A stretch of 64,000 nucleotides of DNA from Microbacterium sp. SY138. GTDB lineage: Bacteria > Actinomycetota > Actinomycetes > Actinomycetales > Microbacteriaceae. The stretch covers positions 744,001 to 808,000 of the forward strand of contig NZ_CP155793.1 in assembly GCF_039729145.1 (NCBI RefSeq), written 5' to 3'. Both the position numbers and the translations under genes were made by a program. Shown here one piece after another: positions 16,719 to 25,285 of this stretch (positions within the stretch are counted from its first letter, which is position 1; each line of letters opens with the position of its first letter). The notes beneath the pieces were generated by a model. That model saw nothing but the letters and a program-made list of their open reading frames with translations. It did not search any database and had not been told where the DNA came from.

Positions 16719-17708
16719 ATGGGCACACAGGACATCCTCTTCATCGGCGGCAGCGGTGTGATCAGCGCGGCTTCGGTGCGACGGGCGGTCGAGCTCGGAC
16801 ATCGAGTCACCGTTCTCAATCGCGGTCGCTCCGAGGAGAGGGCGCTGCCGGAAGAGGCCGAGCTCCTGCAGGGCGACATCCGTGACGCGGACGCGGTGCG
16901 GGCAGCACTCGGGGACCGTGAGTTCGACGTCGTTGCCCAGTTCACCGCCTTCACCCCCGCCCACGTGCAGGCCGACATCGCGCGTTTCGCCGGCCGGACC
17001 GGGCAGTACGTGTTCATCAGCTCCGCGTCGGCGTACCAGAAGCCGCCGCAGCGGTTTCCGATCACCGAGTCGACCCCGCTCCGCAATCCGTTCTCCGGGT
17101 ATGCGCGAGACAAGATCGCCTGCGAGGATGCCCTGACGAGCGCGTACCGCGATCAGGGATTCCCGGTCACGATCGTCCGCCCTTCGCACACCTACGACTG
17201 CACCAGCATGCCCACGCTGGCCGGGTGGAACGACGTCGCTCGGATGCGCGCGGGGCGGCCTGTGGTCGTGCACGGCGACGGCACCACGCCGTGGACCATC
17301 ACGCACTCGACCGACTTCGCCGTGGGATTCGTCGGTCTCTTCGGCCGTCGCGACGTGCTCGGCGACACCTTCCACATCATGGGGGACCACGCGCCGACGT
17401 GGGATCAGATCTACACCTGGCTGGGCGAGGCTGCAGGGGTCCGTCCCGAACTGGTGCACGTGTCCTCCGACACGATCGCCGCAATCCGGCCGTCGTTCGC
17501 CGCAGACCTGCACGGCGACAGGGCTCACCCGATGGTGTTCGACACCGCCAAGATCCGGCACATCCTCCCCGAGTTTCGCTCCCGTGTGCCGTTCTGGATC
17601 GGGGCGCAGGAGATCATCGCGTACCACGACGCCACCCCGGCCCGGCAGGTGGTCGATGCCGAACTCGACGCCGACCTGGATCGGATGATCGCGACCGTGC
17701 GTGCATAG
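16719..17708 (+). CDS. NAD(P)-dependent epimerase/dehydratase-like SDR
   Basis: 329 residues of the extended/atypical SDR superfamily. The N-terminal nucleotide motif is IGGSGVIS instead of the usual GxxGxxG; ISSASAYQKP marks the active-site Ser region, and GYARDKIACED supplies the Y-x-x-x-K pair. Related proteins include CSP41-like and plant/bacterial sugar-nucleotide epimerase homologues that bind NAD but often have no shown activity. The start lies six bases after CAGGAT, possibly leaderless. It converges on the desaturase gene with an 11-base gap. The substrate is unknown. Confidence 0.85.
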   Translation: MGTQDILFIGGSGVISAASVRRAVELGHRVTVLNRGRSEERALPEEAELLQGDIRDADAVRAALGDREFDVVAQFTAFTPAHVQADIARFAGRTGQYVFISSASAYQKPPQRFPITESTPLRNPFSGYARDKIACEDALTSAYRDQGFPVTIVRPSHTYDCTSMPTLAGWNDVARMRAGRPVVVHGDGTTPWTITHSTDFAVGFVGLFGRRDVLGDTFHIMGDHAPTWDQIYTWLGEAAGVRPELVHVSSDTIAAIRPSFAADLHGDRAHPMVFDTAKIRHILPEFRSRVPFWIGAQEIIAYHDATPARQVVDAELDADLDRMIATVRA

Positions 17709-17719
17709 GCAGCCGGGGT

Positions 17720-18826
17720 TCAGGACCGGATGGGCGCCCCGATCGCGAGCCGCTGATCTGCGAGAGGACAGCTGAAGACGTCACGCTCGCCGAGTCCGAC
17801 CCGGTTGATGTAGCGCACCACGATCGCGTACGACGTGAACAGGCCGACCTGCGTGTACTGCACGTCATGCTCCCGGCAGTATGCGGCGATGATCGGGGCG
17901 GCGCGACGCAGATGCGGGCGGGGCATCGAGGGGAACAGATGATGCTCGACCTGGTAGTTCAGCCCACCCATGGCGACGTCGAGGAAGCGGCCGCCGCGCA
18001 CGTTCCGACTCATCAGCACCTGCCGCCGCAGGAAGTCCAGGGTCATGTCCCGAGGTACGACCGGCATCCCCTTGTGGTTGGGGGCGAAGGCGATCCCCAT
18101 GTAGAACCCGAACAGTCCCAGTTGCACCGCCAGGAAGACGAAGGCGATTCCGGGGGACAGCACGATGAACACCAGTACCAGGTATCCGATCATGCGGACG
18201 CTGAGGAACGTGATCTCGGCCCACCGGCGTTCGAGCCGGCCCCGCGCGAACATCCGCCGCACGCTCGAAGCGTGCAGCGAGAGTCCTTCGAGGAGCAGGA
18301 TCGGGAAGAACAGCACGCCCTGATGTCCGCGCAACCACGTGATGACCGGTCCCTGGTGCCTCGTCGCAGCCTCGGTGGAGACAGCGATCACGGGGAGCTC
18401 GATGTCGGGGTCGGAGCCCAGCTTGTTCGGGTTGGCGTGGTGGCGGGTGTGCTTGTGCTGCCACCATCCGTAGCTCATGCCGACGAGCAGGTCGCCGAGG
18501 ATGATGCTGATCCAGTCGTTCCACCGGCCGGACACGAAGATCTGCCGGTGCGCCGCATCGTGACCGAGGAACGCGATCTGGGTGAACACGATCGCCAGGA
18601 CGGCGGCGGTGAACAGCTGCCACCAGGTGTCGCCGATCCAGAGGAACGCGAGCAGGCACACGCCCACAGCGATCGGGGCGGCGATGAGCTTCGTCCAGTA
18701 GTAGCCGTAGCGCCGGTGCAGGAGCCCGCGCTCGCGTACCTGCTGCGCCAACTCGGTGAAGGCGCTCGATCTTCGGGACGCGTTGTCGCGCGGACGGGTG
18801 TGGACGGTCGGACGGATGACGTCCAT
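17720..18826 (-). CDS. Membrane fatty acid desaturase
   Basis: 368 residues with four or more transmembrane helices and the three histidine boxes of membrane di-iron desaturases: GHDAAH, HKHTRHHANP and QVEHHLFP. The QxxHH third box is the form seen in front-end and DesA3-like acyl desaturases. It would introduce a cis double bond into a membrane acyl chain, taking electrons from a ferredoxin or flavoprotein that is not encoded nearby. The ATG at 18826 follows a clean start. Such genes often respond to cold or membrane stress; nothing here shows how this one is controlled. Confidence 0.93.
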   Translation of the reverse strand: MDVIRPTVHTRPRDNASRRSSAFTELAQQVRERGLLHRRYGYYWTKLIAAPIAVGVCLLAFLWIGDTWWQLFTAAVLAIVFTQIAFLGHDAAHRQIFVSGRWNDWISIILGDLLVGMSYGWWQHKHTRHHANPNKLGSDPDIELPVIAVSTEAATRHQGPVITWLRGHQGVLFFPILLLEGLSLHASSVRRMFARGRLERRWAEITFLSVRMIGYLVLVFIVLSPGIAFVFLAVQLGLFGFYMGIAFAPNHKGMPVVPRDMTLDFLRRQVLMSRNVRGGRFLDVAMGGLNYQVEHHLFPSMPRPHLRRAAPIIAAYCREHDVQYTQVGLFTSYAIVVRYINRVGLGERDVFSCPLADQRLAIGAPIRS

Positions 18827-19081
18827 GATGACCTCGTCTCCGGCGTCGCCCAGAGCGGGCGGCGGAGGTGTTGTTCTTTCGCGAACGGCCCTTCAGAGCG
18901 TCGCGTTCGGATCTTCAGTTGTGCTCGCTGGTGCTGACGGTACGCGCCCAAGCTGGGTGCGCGTTCAGGGTCGGGACGGCGCCCGGCGACTCATGATCGG
19001 AAGCCCGATCAGCGTACGCAGCTGTTGGAGTACGTCCCGACAATGCTCGACGGTCCGCCGGGGCGATGATCGTCGCGGCGC

Positions 19082-20056
19082 TCAACGCTGCCTGATCAGG
19101 CGTGGGATCACAGCGACCATCGCCACCATGACGATCAGCTCCACCATCGTCTGGGTGACGACGACGAGCGGCGTGAGCGTGAACGCGTCGGGCAGGGCCA
19201 GAGCGAGCGGGAGCACGACGAGAGAGTTGCGCGTGACACCGCTGAAGACGACCGCGCGGCGGCCCGGCGTGTCCAGGCCGGCGACCCGCGCGAGGACTGC
19301 GCCGAGGGGCGCGGCGATCACGGCGAAGATCGCGAAGACCGGCACCGTGAGGAACAGGCGCCCCCACGCGCCGCCAACGGCGAACACCTGCGAAGCGACG
19401 ACGGCCGCGAGGGTGAGCATCATCAGCGGCACCATCGCCGTGGCGGAACCGCGTTCGATCACGCGGGCCGAGGTGAACCTCCTGGTCAGCACTTGGGTCA
19501 GTGCGGCGAGTGCGAGCGGCAGTGCGATCAGCAGCAGGAACGCGTCGATGAACGGGCGCGGGTCGACGGCCTTCATCGCATCGGGGCCGAGGAAGAGGGA
19601 GAGGTAGACGGGGAGCAGCAGCATCTGCAGCAGCATGAGCAGCGGCGTCGCGGCCAGAAGCCGGGAGCGGTCGCCGCCCGCCAGGCCCGTGAACACGATC
19701 ACGTAGTCGACGCACGGGGTGAGCAGCACGAGAAGCACCCCCAGCAGGATCGCCTCATCGGCCGCCACCACTCTGCTCACGCCGAAAGCCAGCGCCGGCA
19801 CCACCACGAAGTTCAGGAGCAGAAGCGTGCCGAGGAAGCGCCCGTCGACGAATGCCCGTCCGATGTGCGCGAACGGCACGCCCAGGAACGTCGCGAACAG
19901 CAGAACGCCGAGGAGCGGGGTGACCGCCGACTCCCACACCGGTGCCGTCGAGGGGGAGAGGAGGCCGACGACGGCGCCGACCGCGATCGACGCCAGGTAC
20001 AGCGTCACCTGATGCCGTTCTCCCCATGCCGTGAACGCGCGCACGGTCACCTCCAC
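19082..20056 (-). CDS. Arsenite-type permease (ACR3/bile acid:sodium symporter superfamily)
   Basis: 324 residues with about ten transmembrane helices. The segment LLTPCVDYVIVFTGLAGGD in the fourth helix region contains the cysteine and polar residues seen in actinobacterial arsenic-resistance permeases of the ACR3/BASS group, and GVTRNSLVVLPLALALP near the C-terminus is also typical. It would expel arsenite or antimonite by a proton antiport mechanism, but a BASS transporter for organic anions cannot be excluded. No arsR or arsC lies beside it; the divergent GntR gene is the only regulator near. The 255-bp gap to the desaturase holds no gene I can see. Confidence 0.75.
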   Translation of the reverse strand: MEVTVRAFTAWGERHQVTLYLASIAVGAVVGLLSPSTAPVWESAVTPLLGVLLFATFLGVPFAHIGRAFVDGRFLGTLLLLNFVVVPALAFGVSRVVAADEAILLGVLLVLLTPCVDYVIVFTGLAGGDRSRLLAATPLLMLLQMLLLPVYLSLFLGPDAMKAVDPRPFIDAFLLLIALPLALAALTQVLTRRFTSARVIERGSATAMVPLMMLTLAAVVASQVFAVGGAWGRLFLTVPVFAIFAVIAAPLGAVLARVAGLDTPGRRAVVFSGVTRNSLVVLPLALALPDAFTLTPLVVVTQTMVELIVMVAMVAVIPRLIRQR

Positions 20057-20070
20057 GACCCGGTATTCGC

Positions 20071-20106
20071 TTGTCCGTTACGTCGGATGCGATACATTGC
20101 AGTGTA
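20071..20106 (+). promoter_or_regulatory. GntR gene promoter with overlapping dyad
   Basis: TTGTCC (20071-20076), a 16-base spacer and TACATT (20093-20098) form a plausible promoter. TACATTGCAGTGTA (20093-20106) is an imperfect palindrome over the -10 box and transcription start, well placed for autoregulation by the GntR protein. Confidence 0.5.
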
Positions 20107-20159
20107 GGTAGAACTTCAGGCTCTACAGCGATTCCGTGCTCGAGTGGAGGACAAAAGCG

Positions 20160-20849
20160 GTGGCACTCTCAGGCGGACCCCTCGAGCGCAGGTCGATGAG
20201 CGACGAGGCGTACAACCGGTTGCAGGATGCGATCATCAGCGGCGAGCTGCGCCCGGGTGAACGTCTGCGAGACTACGAGCTCGCAGAGCGCCTCGGCACG
20301 TCGAAGACCCCGATCCGGCATGCCCTGGACCGCCTCGCCGACCACGGTCTCGTCGAGATGCAGCGCAACCGCTACACCCGCGTCGCCCCGATCGATCTCG
20401 ATCAGGTCCGCAACGCGGTCGATCTCTTCGGAGACATCTGGATCGGCTCGGTGCGCCACGTGATGCCCCTGATCCAGGACGACGACATCGTCTATCTCAC
20501 CGAGCTTGCCGACGAGATGTCCGCGGCGGTGAAGGCACGCGATGTGGCGGGGTTCGGTATCGCGCTCCGTGCGGCCGCCACCGGATTCGCGCGCATCGAG
20601 GGGAACGCGTCGCGAGCCGTGATCATCGAACGTCTCGGGCCGCAGATCCGGAGGTTCAGCCAGCACTCGCGGGATGCATTCGACTGGGAGGTCGTCGGTG
20701 CTTTCGTCGTCTCCCTTCGGGAGGCGATCCTCGAGCGTGATGCGGTGAAGACCCGCGCCGTCCTCGTCACCTTCTTCGACGAGGTGCTCCCCGCCATCAT
20801 CGATCGCGCCCAGGAACAGGAGCTCATCCGCTCCGACATCCAGGACTAG
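20160..20849 (+). CDS. GntR-family transcriptional regulator (FCD/VanR-like)
   Basis: 229 residues. N-terminal winged helix (DEAYNRLQDAIISGELRPGE, then LAERLGTSKTPIRHALDRLADHGLV) is the GntR DNA-binding domain; the all-helical remainder resembles the FCD ligand domain but its metal-binding histidines are poorly conserved. The GTG at 20160 is chosen because GTGGAGG lies nine bases upstream; an in-frame GTG at 20136 is less likely. It lies divergent to the arsenite-type permease and convergent to an amino-acid permease; either could be a target. The stop codon lies in a 19-bp tandem repeat. Confidence 0.88.
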   Translation: MALSGGPLERRSMSDEAYNRLQDAIISGELRPGERLRDYELAERLGTSKTPIRHALDRLADHGLVEMQRNRYTRVAPIDLDQVRNAVDLFGDIWIGSVRHVMPLIQDDDIVYLTELADEMSAAVKARDVAGFGIALRAAATGFARIEGNASRAVIIERLGPQIRRFSQHSRDAFDWEVVGAFVVSLREAILERDAVKTRAVLVTFFDEVLPAIIDRAQEQELIRSDIQD

Positions 20850-20881
20850 CGGGCTCATCCAGGACCAGCGGACTCATCCAG
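20838..20881. repeat. 19-bp tandem duplication across the GntR stop codon
   Basis: ATCCAGGACTAGCGGGCTC (20838-20856) is repeated with two changes at 20857-20875, and a third copy begins at 20876. The first unit contains the TAG stop; the second carries CAG at the same place. Confidence 0.75.
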
Positions 20882-20903
20882 TTTCTAACGGACTGCAGCT
20901 CGC

Positions 20904-22460
20904 TCAGGCCGAGTCGGACGTCTCCGTCGGTTCAGGCGTGAAGTTCGCACCCCGTCGCAGCGCCTGAACCTCGCTGATCCTTCGCCGGGCGAGGAACCAG
21001 CCGCCGATCAGTGCGGGGACGATGACGATCAGCGTGCCAACGGTCCAGGTTCCGGTGGGGTAGTCGAACGCCATGAGGACGATCACCGACGCCAGGAAGG
21101 CGAGGGTGAGGTAGGACGTGAACGGCGCCCCGAACAGTCGGAACGACGGCCGCACGATGCGTCCCTGCAACGCCCAGGAGCGGAGGCGCAGTTGGCACAG
21201 GATGATCGTCGCCCACGCGGCGATGATGCCCAGCGCCGACATGTTCAGCACGATCTCGAAGGCGTCGTCGGGAACCGCGAGATTGAGCAGGACCCCGATC
21301 AGGGCGAACCCTGCGGTGAAGAGGATTCCGGCGACCGGGACGCCACGCCTGCTCATCATTCCGGCGACCTTCGGGGCCGCACCGGAGGCGGCGAGGGAAT
21401 GGAAGACGCGGCCGGTCGAGTACAGGCCTGCGTTGAGCCCGGAGATCGCGGCGGTGATCACGACGAAGTTCATGGCGCTCCCGGCGATCGCCCCGATCTC
21501 CGGGCCGCTGATGTGGGTGAAGAAGGTCACGAAAGGACTCTCCCCGGCTCGGTAGACCGTATACGGGAGCAGGAGTGCGAGCAGGAGCACCGACCCCACG
21601 TAGAAGACGCCGATCCGCAGGATCACGGAGTTGACGGCTCGAGGTACGAGCTTGGCCGGATTCTCGGTCTCGCCGGCAGCTGTACCGATCAGTTCGATCG
21701 AGGCGTAGGCGAACACGACGCCCTGCATGACGATGACCGCGGGAAGCACGCCTTCGGGACTGAAGCCTCCGTTCTCGCTGAGCATCTGCAATCCCGTCGG
21801 TCCCTGATCTGTCTCCCAGCCCGCGGCGAGGACCACGATGCCGATGAGGAGGAAGGCGACGAGAGCGGCGACCTTGATGATCGAGAACCAGAACTCCATC
21901 TCGCCGAACAGGCGGACCGAGACGAGGTTGAGTCCGACCACCACCACCAGCGCGACCAGGGCGAGCAGCCACTGGGGCACGACGTCGAACGCCGACCAGT
22001 AATGCACGTACAGTGCGACGGCCGTCGAGTCGACGATCGCGACCATGCCCCAATTCAGCAGGTAGAGCCACCCTGCGGCGAAGGCCAGCTTCTCGCCGTA
22101 GAACTCGCGAGCGTAGGAGATGAACGATCCGGATGACGGCCGGTGGAGCACCAGCTCGCCGAGCGCTCGGAGGATGAAGAACGCGAAGACACCGCAGATC
22201 AGGTAGGAGACAGCGAGCAGGGGGCCGGCCGTGTGCAGTCGTCCCCCCGCTCCCATGAAGAGGCCGGTGCCGATCGCTCCGCCGATGGCGATCATCTGCA
22301 GATGCCGCGCCTTGAGAGAGGTGTGATACCCGGTCTGCTCGTGTGCGAAGTCCTGGACCGACGTCGACACGTCGCCGAGCCTCTCGCGGTCGTTCTCGAG
22401 ATCAGGGGCCCGGTCTCGGGCGCCCGGCTTCTCGGCGGCATCATCGCTGGCGTGCGGCAT
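20904..22460 (-). CDS. Amino acid permease, APC family (AnsP-like)
   Basis: 518 residues with twelve predicted transmembrane helices. The first helix motif [16 protein letters not shown] and the following [22 protein letters not shown] region match the amino-acid transporter branch that includes L-asparagine permease AnsP and GABA/aromatic permeases. It is a proton-coupled importer in the cytoplasmic membrane. A hydrophilic N-terminal extension of about 45 residues precedes helix 1. AGGAG lies six bases before the ATG. It is divergent from terC. The exact amino acid is not deducible; asparagine is the best guess. Confidence 0.85.
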   Translation of the reverse strand: MPHASDDAAEKPGARDRAPDLENDRERLGDVSTSVQDFAHEQTGYHTSLKARHLQMIAIGGAIGTGLFMGAGGRLHTAGPLLAVSYLICGVFAFFILRALGELVLHRPSSGSFISYAREFYGEKLAFAAGWLYLLNWGMVAIVDSTAVALYVHYWSAFDVVPQWLLALVALVVVVGLNLVSVRLFGEMEFWFSIIKVAALVAFLLIGIVVLAAGWETDQGPTGLQMLSENGGFSPEGVLPAVIVMQGVVFAYASIELIGTAAGETENPAKLVPRAVNSVILRIGVFYVGSVLLLALLLPYTVYRAGESPFVTFFTHISGPEIGAIAGSAMNFVVITAAISGLNAGLYSTGRVFHSLAASGAAPKVAGMMSRRGVPVAGILFTAGFALIGVLLNLAVPDDAFEIVLNMSALGIIAAWATIILCQLRLRSWALQGRIVRPSFRLFGAPFTSYLTLAFLASVIVLMAFDYPTGTWTVGTLIVIVPALIGGWFLARRRISEVQALRRGANFTPEPTETSDSA

Positions 22461-22530
22461 CGCGGCTCCTGTCTGGTCGGGTGACGCTCCGCAGCATCGG
22501 ACGCGACCGAAAAGGGATAGACGGGTAATA

Positions 22531-22552
22531 CGTGAAATGTTACTGATTCACG
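22531..22552. promoter_or_regulatory. Inverted repeat upstream of the amino-acid permease
   Basis: CGTGAA and TTCACG arms separated by ten bases lie about 70 bases upstream of the permease ATG in an AT-richer patch. Possible operator or part of the permease promoter; no regulator can be named. Confidence 0.3.
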
Positions 22553-22631
22553 CGTCGAAACCCGATATGCCGTTCTCTCTCGGGGCGTGACGTTATCGGC
22601 AGATCCACAGGAAGAGCAAAGGGTCTTCTCC

Positions 22632-22776
22632 TAATCTGAAGACACCCAAGGGGAGTACTCCGACACGGTGGGGTCGTCATTACGGATGCACGTCGCATCC
22701 CGGGCCACCGGTTCCATGTTCCATGGAATGGAGAAGACTTTGGCGGTACTGTCGTACCCCGAGTCTGGAGTCCGCA
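22632..22776 (+). ncRNA. Candidate yybP-ykoY (manganese) riboswitch upstream of terC
   Basis: The transcribed leader carries CCAAGGGGAGTACTCC (22646-22661) and, about 100 bases on, GTCGTACCCCGAGTCTGGAG (22751-22770). These resemble the two conserved internal loops of the yybP-ykoY RNA (GGGGAGUA and CCGAG), which binds Mn2+ and often precedes TerC/Alx or P-type ATPase genes. TAATCT at 22632 is a possible -10 box. The 3' side contains the GGAG that serves the TTG start at 22778, so translational control is likely. The rest of the 317-bp permease-terC gap holds no other gene. Confidence 0.7.
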
Positions 22777-22777
22777 T

Positions 22778-23800
22778 TTGGATATCACCCCTCTGATCTG
22801 GATCATCACGATCGCGGTCACGATCGCCTTCTTCGTCTACGAGTTCTTCGCTCACGTGCGCACACCGCACGAGCCGACGATCGCGGAATCGGCGCGCTGG
22901 TCGATCTTCTACATCAGCCTCGCGCTGCTGTTCGGTGTGGGTATCGGCGTCTTCTCCGGGTGGACGTTCGGCGGCGAGTACTTCGCCGGATACCTCACCG
23001 AGAAGGCCCTGTCGATCGACAACCTGTTCGTCTTCCTCATCGTGATGACGGGTTTCGCCGTGCCGAAGAAGTACCAGCAGAAGGTGCTGATGATCGGCAT
23101 CGTGATCGCGTTGATCCTGCGCGGCATCTTCATCGCCGTCGGCGCGACGCTCATCGAGAACTTCTCGTGGATCTTCTACCTGTTCGGCGCTCTGCTGCTG
23201 GTGCTCGCCTATCGTCAGGCGTTCAGCAACCACGAGAGCAACCCCGCGAACGGGCGCTTCATGACGTTCGTCCGTCGGCACCTGCCCGTCAGCGACGAGT
23301 ACAACGGCGACCGGCTCACGGTCGTGAAGAACGGCAAGCGCTTCGTCACGCCGATGCTCCTCACCATCATCGCGATCGGCTTCATCGACCTGGTGTTCGC
23401 TGTCGACTCGATCCCCGCCATCTACGGCCTGACCGACCAGGCCTACATCGTCTTCACGGCGAACGCCTTCGCGCTCATGGGACTGCGACAGCTGTACTTC
23501 CTCATCGGCGGTCTGCTCGAGCGCCTCGTCTACCTGGCGCAGGGACTCGCCGTCATCCTCGGATTCATCGGCGTCAAGCTGGTCCTGCACGCTCTGCACG
23601 TCAACGAGCTGCCGTTCATCAACGGCGGCCAGGGCGTCGAGTGGGCGCCGGAGATCCCGATCTGGTTCTCGCTGCTGTTCATCGGCGCGACCATCGCGGT
23701 CGCCACGGTGGCGAGCCTCATCAAGACGCGCCGTGCACCGGGCGACACCTCCCACGACATCTCATCCGCCGACACCACCACCAAGAAGGAGCACTCTTGA
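22778..23800 (+). CDS. TerC/Alx-family membrane protein
   Basis: 340 residues with about eight transmembrane helices. The two inverted half-repeats carry the conserved acidic motifs: EKALSIDNLFVFLIVM in the first, and DLVFAVDSIPAIYGLTD in the second. Alx and related TerC proteins are implicated in manganese export or in metal loading of secreted enzymes; the old link is tellurite resistance. The TTG start is taken because GGAG lies seven bases upstream and the hydrophobic segment starts at once. The upstream RNA suggests control by manganese. Confidence 0.9.
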   Translation: MDITPLIWIITIAVTIAFFVYEFFAHVRTPHEPTIAESARWSIFYISLALLFGVGIGVFSGWTFGGEYFAGYLTEKALSIDNLFVFLIVMTGFAVPKKYQQKVLMIGIVIALILRGIFIAVGATLIENFSWIFYLFGALLLVLAYRQAFSNHESNPANGRFMTFVRRHLPVSDEYNGDRLTVVKNGKRFVTPMLLTIIAIGFIDLVFAVDSIPAIYGLTDQAYIVFTANAFALMGLRQLYFLIGGLLERLVYLAQGLAVILGFIGVKLVLHALHVNELPFINGGQGVEWAPEIPIWFSLLFIGATIAVATVASLIKTRRAPGDTSHDISSADTTTKKEHS

Positions 23801-23840
23801 GCGCGCAGCGCTGTTCTGACTCTTCGGATTCTGACAGTAC

Positions 23841-23866
23841 GAGCGCCCGGTTCGTCCCGGGCGCTC
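23841..23866 (+). terminator. Hairpin between terC and the CBS-domain gene
   Basis: A perfect 10-bp stem, GAGCGCCCGG and its complement, with a six-base loop, 40 bases after the terC stop. No T-run follows, so termination may be partial. Confidence 0.5.
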
Positions 23867-23894
23867 ACCCCACCACAGACGAGGCGGCCCGTTG

Positions 23895-25175
23895 ATGGGC
23901 GACCTGCTCTGGAACATCGCCCTCGTCTTCGCGTTCGTGCTGATCGGCGGTGTCTTCGCTGCGACGGAGATGGCGCTGGTCACGCTGCGCGAAAGCCAGA
24001 TCAATGCGATCGGCCAACGAGGGCGGCGCGGTGCGAAGGTCGCCGCCCTCGCCCGCAACCCCAACACGTTCCTCTCGGCGGTGCAGATCGGTGTGACCGT
24101 GGCCGGGTTCGCCTCGGCGGCATACGGAGCGACATCGATCGCGCCGTCGCTGGCGCCGGTGCTCGAGTCATGGGGTCTCGCCCCCGCTCTCGCCCTCACC
24201 GTCGCGACCCTCGTGCTCACGCTGGTGATCGCCTACCTGTCGCTGGTGCTCGGCGAGCTCGTGCCCAAGCGTCTGGCGATCCAGAGAAATGCCCAGTTCG
24301 CCTACGCGGTCGCGCCTGCCCTCAACGGGTTCGCGACGGTCATGCGGCCGGTGATCTGGCTGCTCTCGGTCTCGACGAACGCCCTCGTCCGAGTGCTCGG
24401 GGGAGATCCGCACAAGACGAGCGACGAGATGACCGACGAGGAGGTGCGCGACATCGTGGCGAGCCATCAGGGGCTGCCCGATGACGAACGGCGCATCCTC
24501 GATGATGTGCTCTCCCTCCGTGGGCGCCAGGTCAGCGAGGTCATGCGACCGCGCCCCGAGGTCGTCGCCCTCGATGAGGCCGCGAGCGTCGGCGAGGTGA
24601 TGGCGCAGGTGCGCGACCTTCCCTTCTCGCGTTACCCGGTCTCGGAGACCTCGATCGACGACATCACCGGATTCGTGCACGTGCGTGATCTGTTCGAGGC
24701 CGCATCCGACGACCCGGAGCGTCCGCTGAGCGCGCTGATGCGCGACATTCCCTACATCCCCTCGACTGCGCGCGTGCTGCCGACTCTGACCCGCATGCGG
24801 GCGGAGGGCCACCACATCGCGGTGGTCGTCGACGAGTACGGCGGCACGGACGGTCTGGTCACCCTGGAAGACCTCGTGGAGGAAGTCGTCGGCGAGATCT
24901 TCGATGAGTACGACGCCGAGGTGTTCATCTCTGCGGACGACGGCATCGACGGACGCCTCAACCTGCAGGACTTCGAGGAGGCGACGGGGCTGGCGATGCC
25001 GCGTGGCTCCTCCGACACCATCGCCGGTTTCGTGACCGAGCAGCTCGGGCGTCTCGCGGTCGTCGGTGACGTCGTGGAGGTGCCCGGAGCCACGATCCAG
25101 GTCGCAGAGGTGGACCGCCGACGCATCGCCCGCGTGCGGGTCATGACCGAACCCGTCGTCGAGCCGGAGGCGTGA
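23895..25175 (+). CDS. CNNM/CorC-type membrane protein with CBS pair (hemolysin C-like)
   Basis: 426 residues. A DUF21/CNNM transmembrane domain with three to four helices (residues about 1-190, with FAATEMALVTLRESQI and LGELVPKRLAIQ) is followed by two CBS domains (about 205-320, including HVRDLFEA and VVVDEYGGTDGLVTLEDLVEE) and a CorC_HlyC domain at the C-terminus. Family members export or regulate Mg2+ or Co2+; the hemolysin name is historical. The ATG 23895 is used; a TTG directly before it is the only alternative. It follows terC in the same direction, perhaps a second cation transporter of one unit. Confidence 0.88.
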   Translation: MGDLLWNIALVFAFVLIGGVFAATEMALVTLRESQINAIGQRGRRGAKVAALARNPNTFLSAVQIGVTVAGFASAAYGATSIAPSLAPVLESWGLAPALALTVATLVLTLVIAYLSLVLGELVPKRLAIQRNAQFAYAVAPALNGFATVMRPVIWLLSVSTNALVRVLGGDPHKTSDEMTDEEVRDIVASHQGLPDDERRILDDVLSLRGRQVSEVMRPRPEVVALDEAASVGEVMAQVRDLPFSRYPVSETSIDDITGFVHVRDLFEAASDDPERPLSALMRDIPYIPSTARVLPTLTRMRAEGHHIAVVVDEYGGTDGLVTLEDLVEEVVGEIFDEYDAEVFISADDGIDGRLNLQDFEEATGLAMPRGSSDTIAGFVTEQLGRLAVVGDVVEVPGATIQVAEVDRRRIARVRVMTEPVVEPEA

Positions 25176-25195
25176 GTCCAGGCGGTGGCTCTGAC

Positions 25196-25285
25196 GAGTC
25201 CGGGCGTCACGAGCCCGGCCGTCAGGAGTCCGGCCGTCAGGAGCCCGGCCGTCAGAGGCGCCGATGTCAGAGGCGCCGACGTCAG
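25196..25285. repeat. Six 15-bp tandem repeats at the arginase-like stop codon
   Basis: Units at 25196, 25211, 25226 and 25241 read GAGYCCGGSCGTCAS-like (two are identical: GAGCCCGGCCGTCAG). Units at 25256 and 25271 read AGGCGCCGAYGTCAG. The last unit contains the stop codon of the minus-strand gene (25282-25284). Confidence 0.85.

Noticed and set aside
18941..18966. Imperfect hairpin in the desaturase-permease gap
   Set aside because: Stem interrupted and without T-tail on either strand; not strong enough to call a terminator or operator.
25196..25285. CRISPR-like spacing of short repeats
   Set aside because: Repeats are directly contiguous 15-mers without spacers, so this is a minisatellite.
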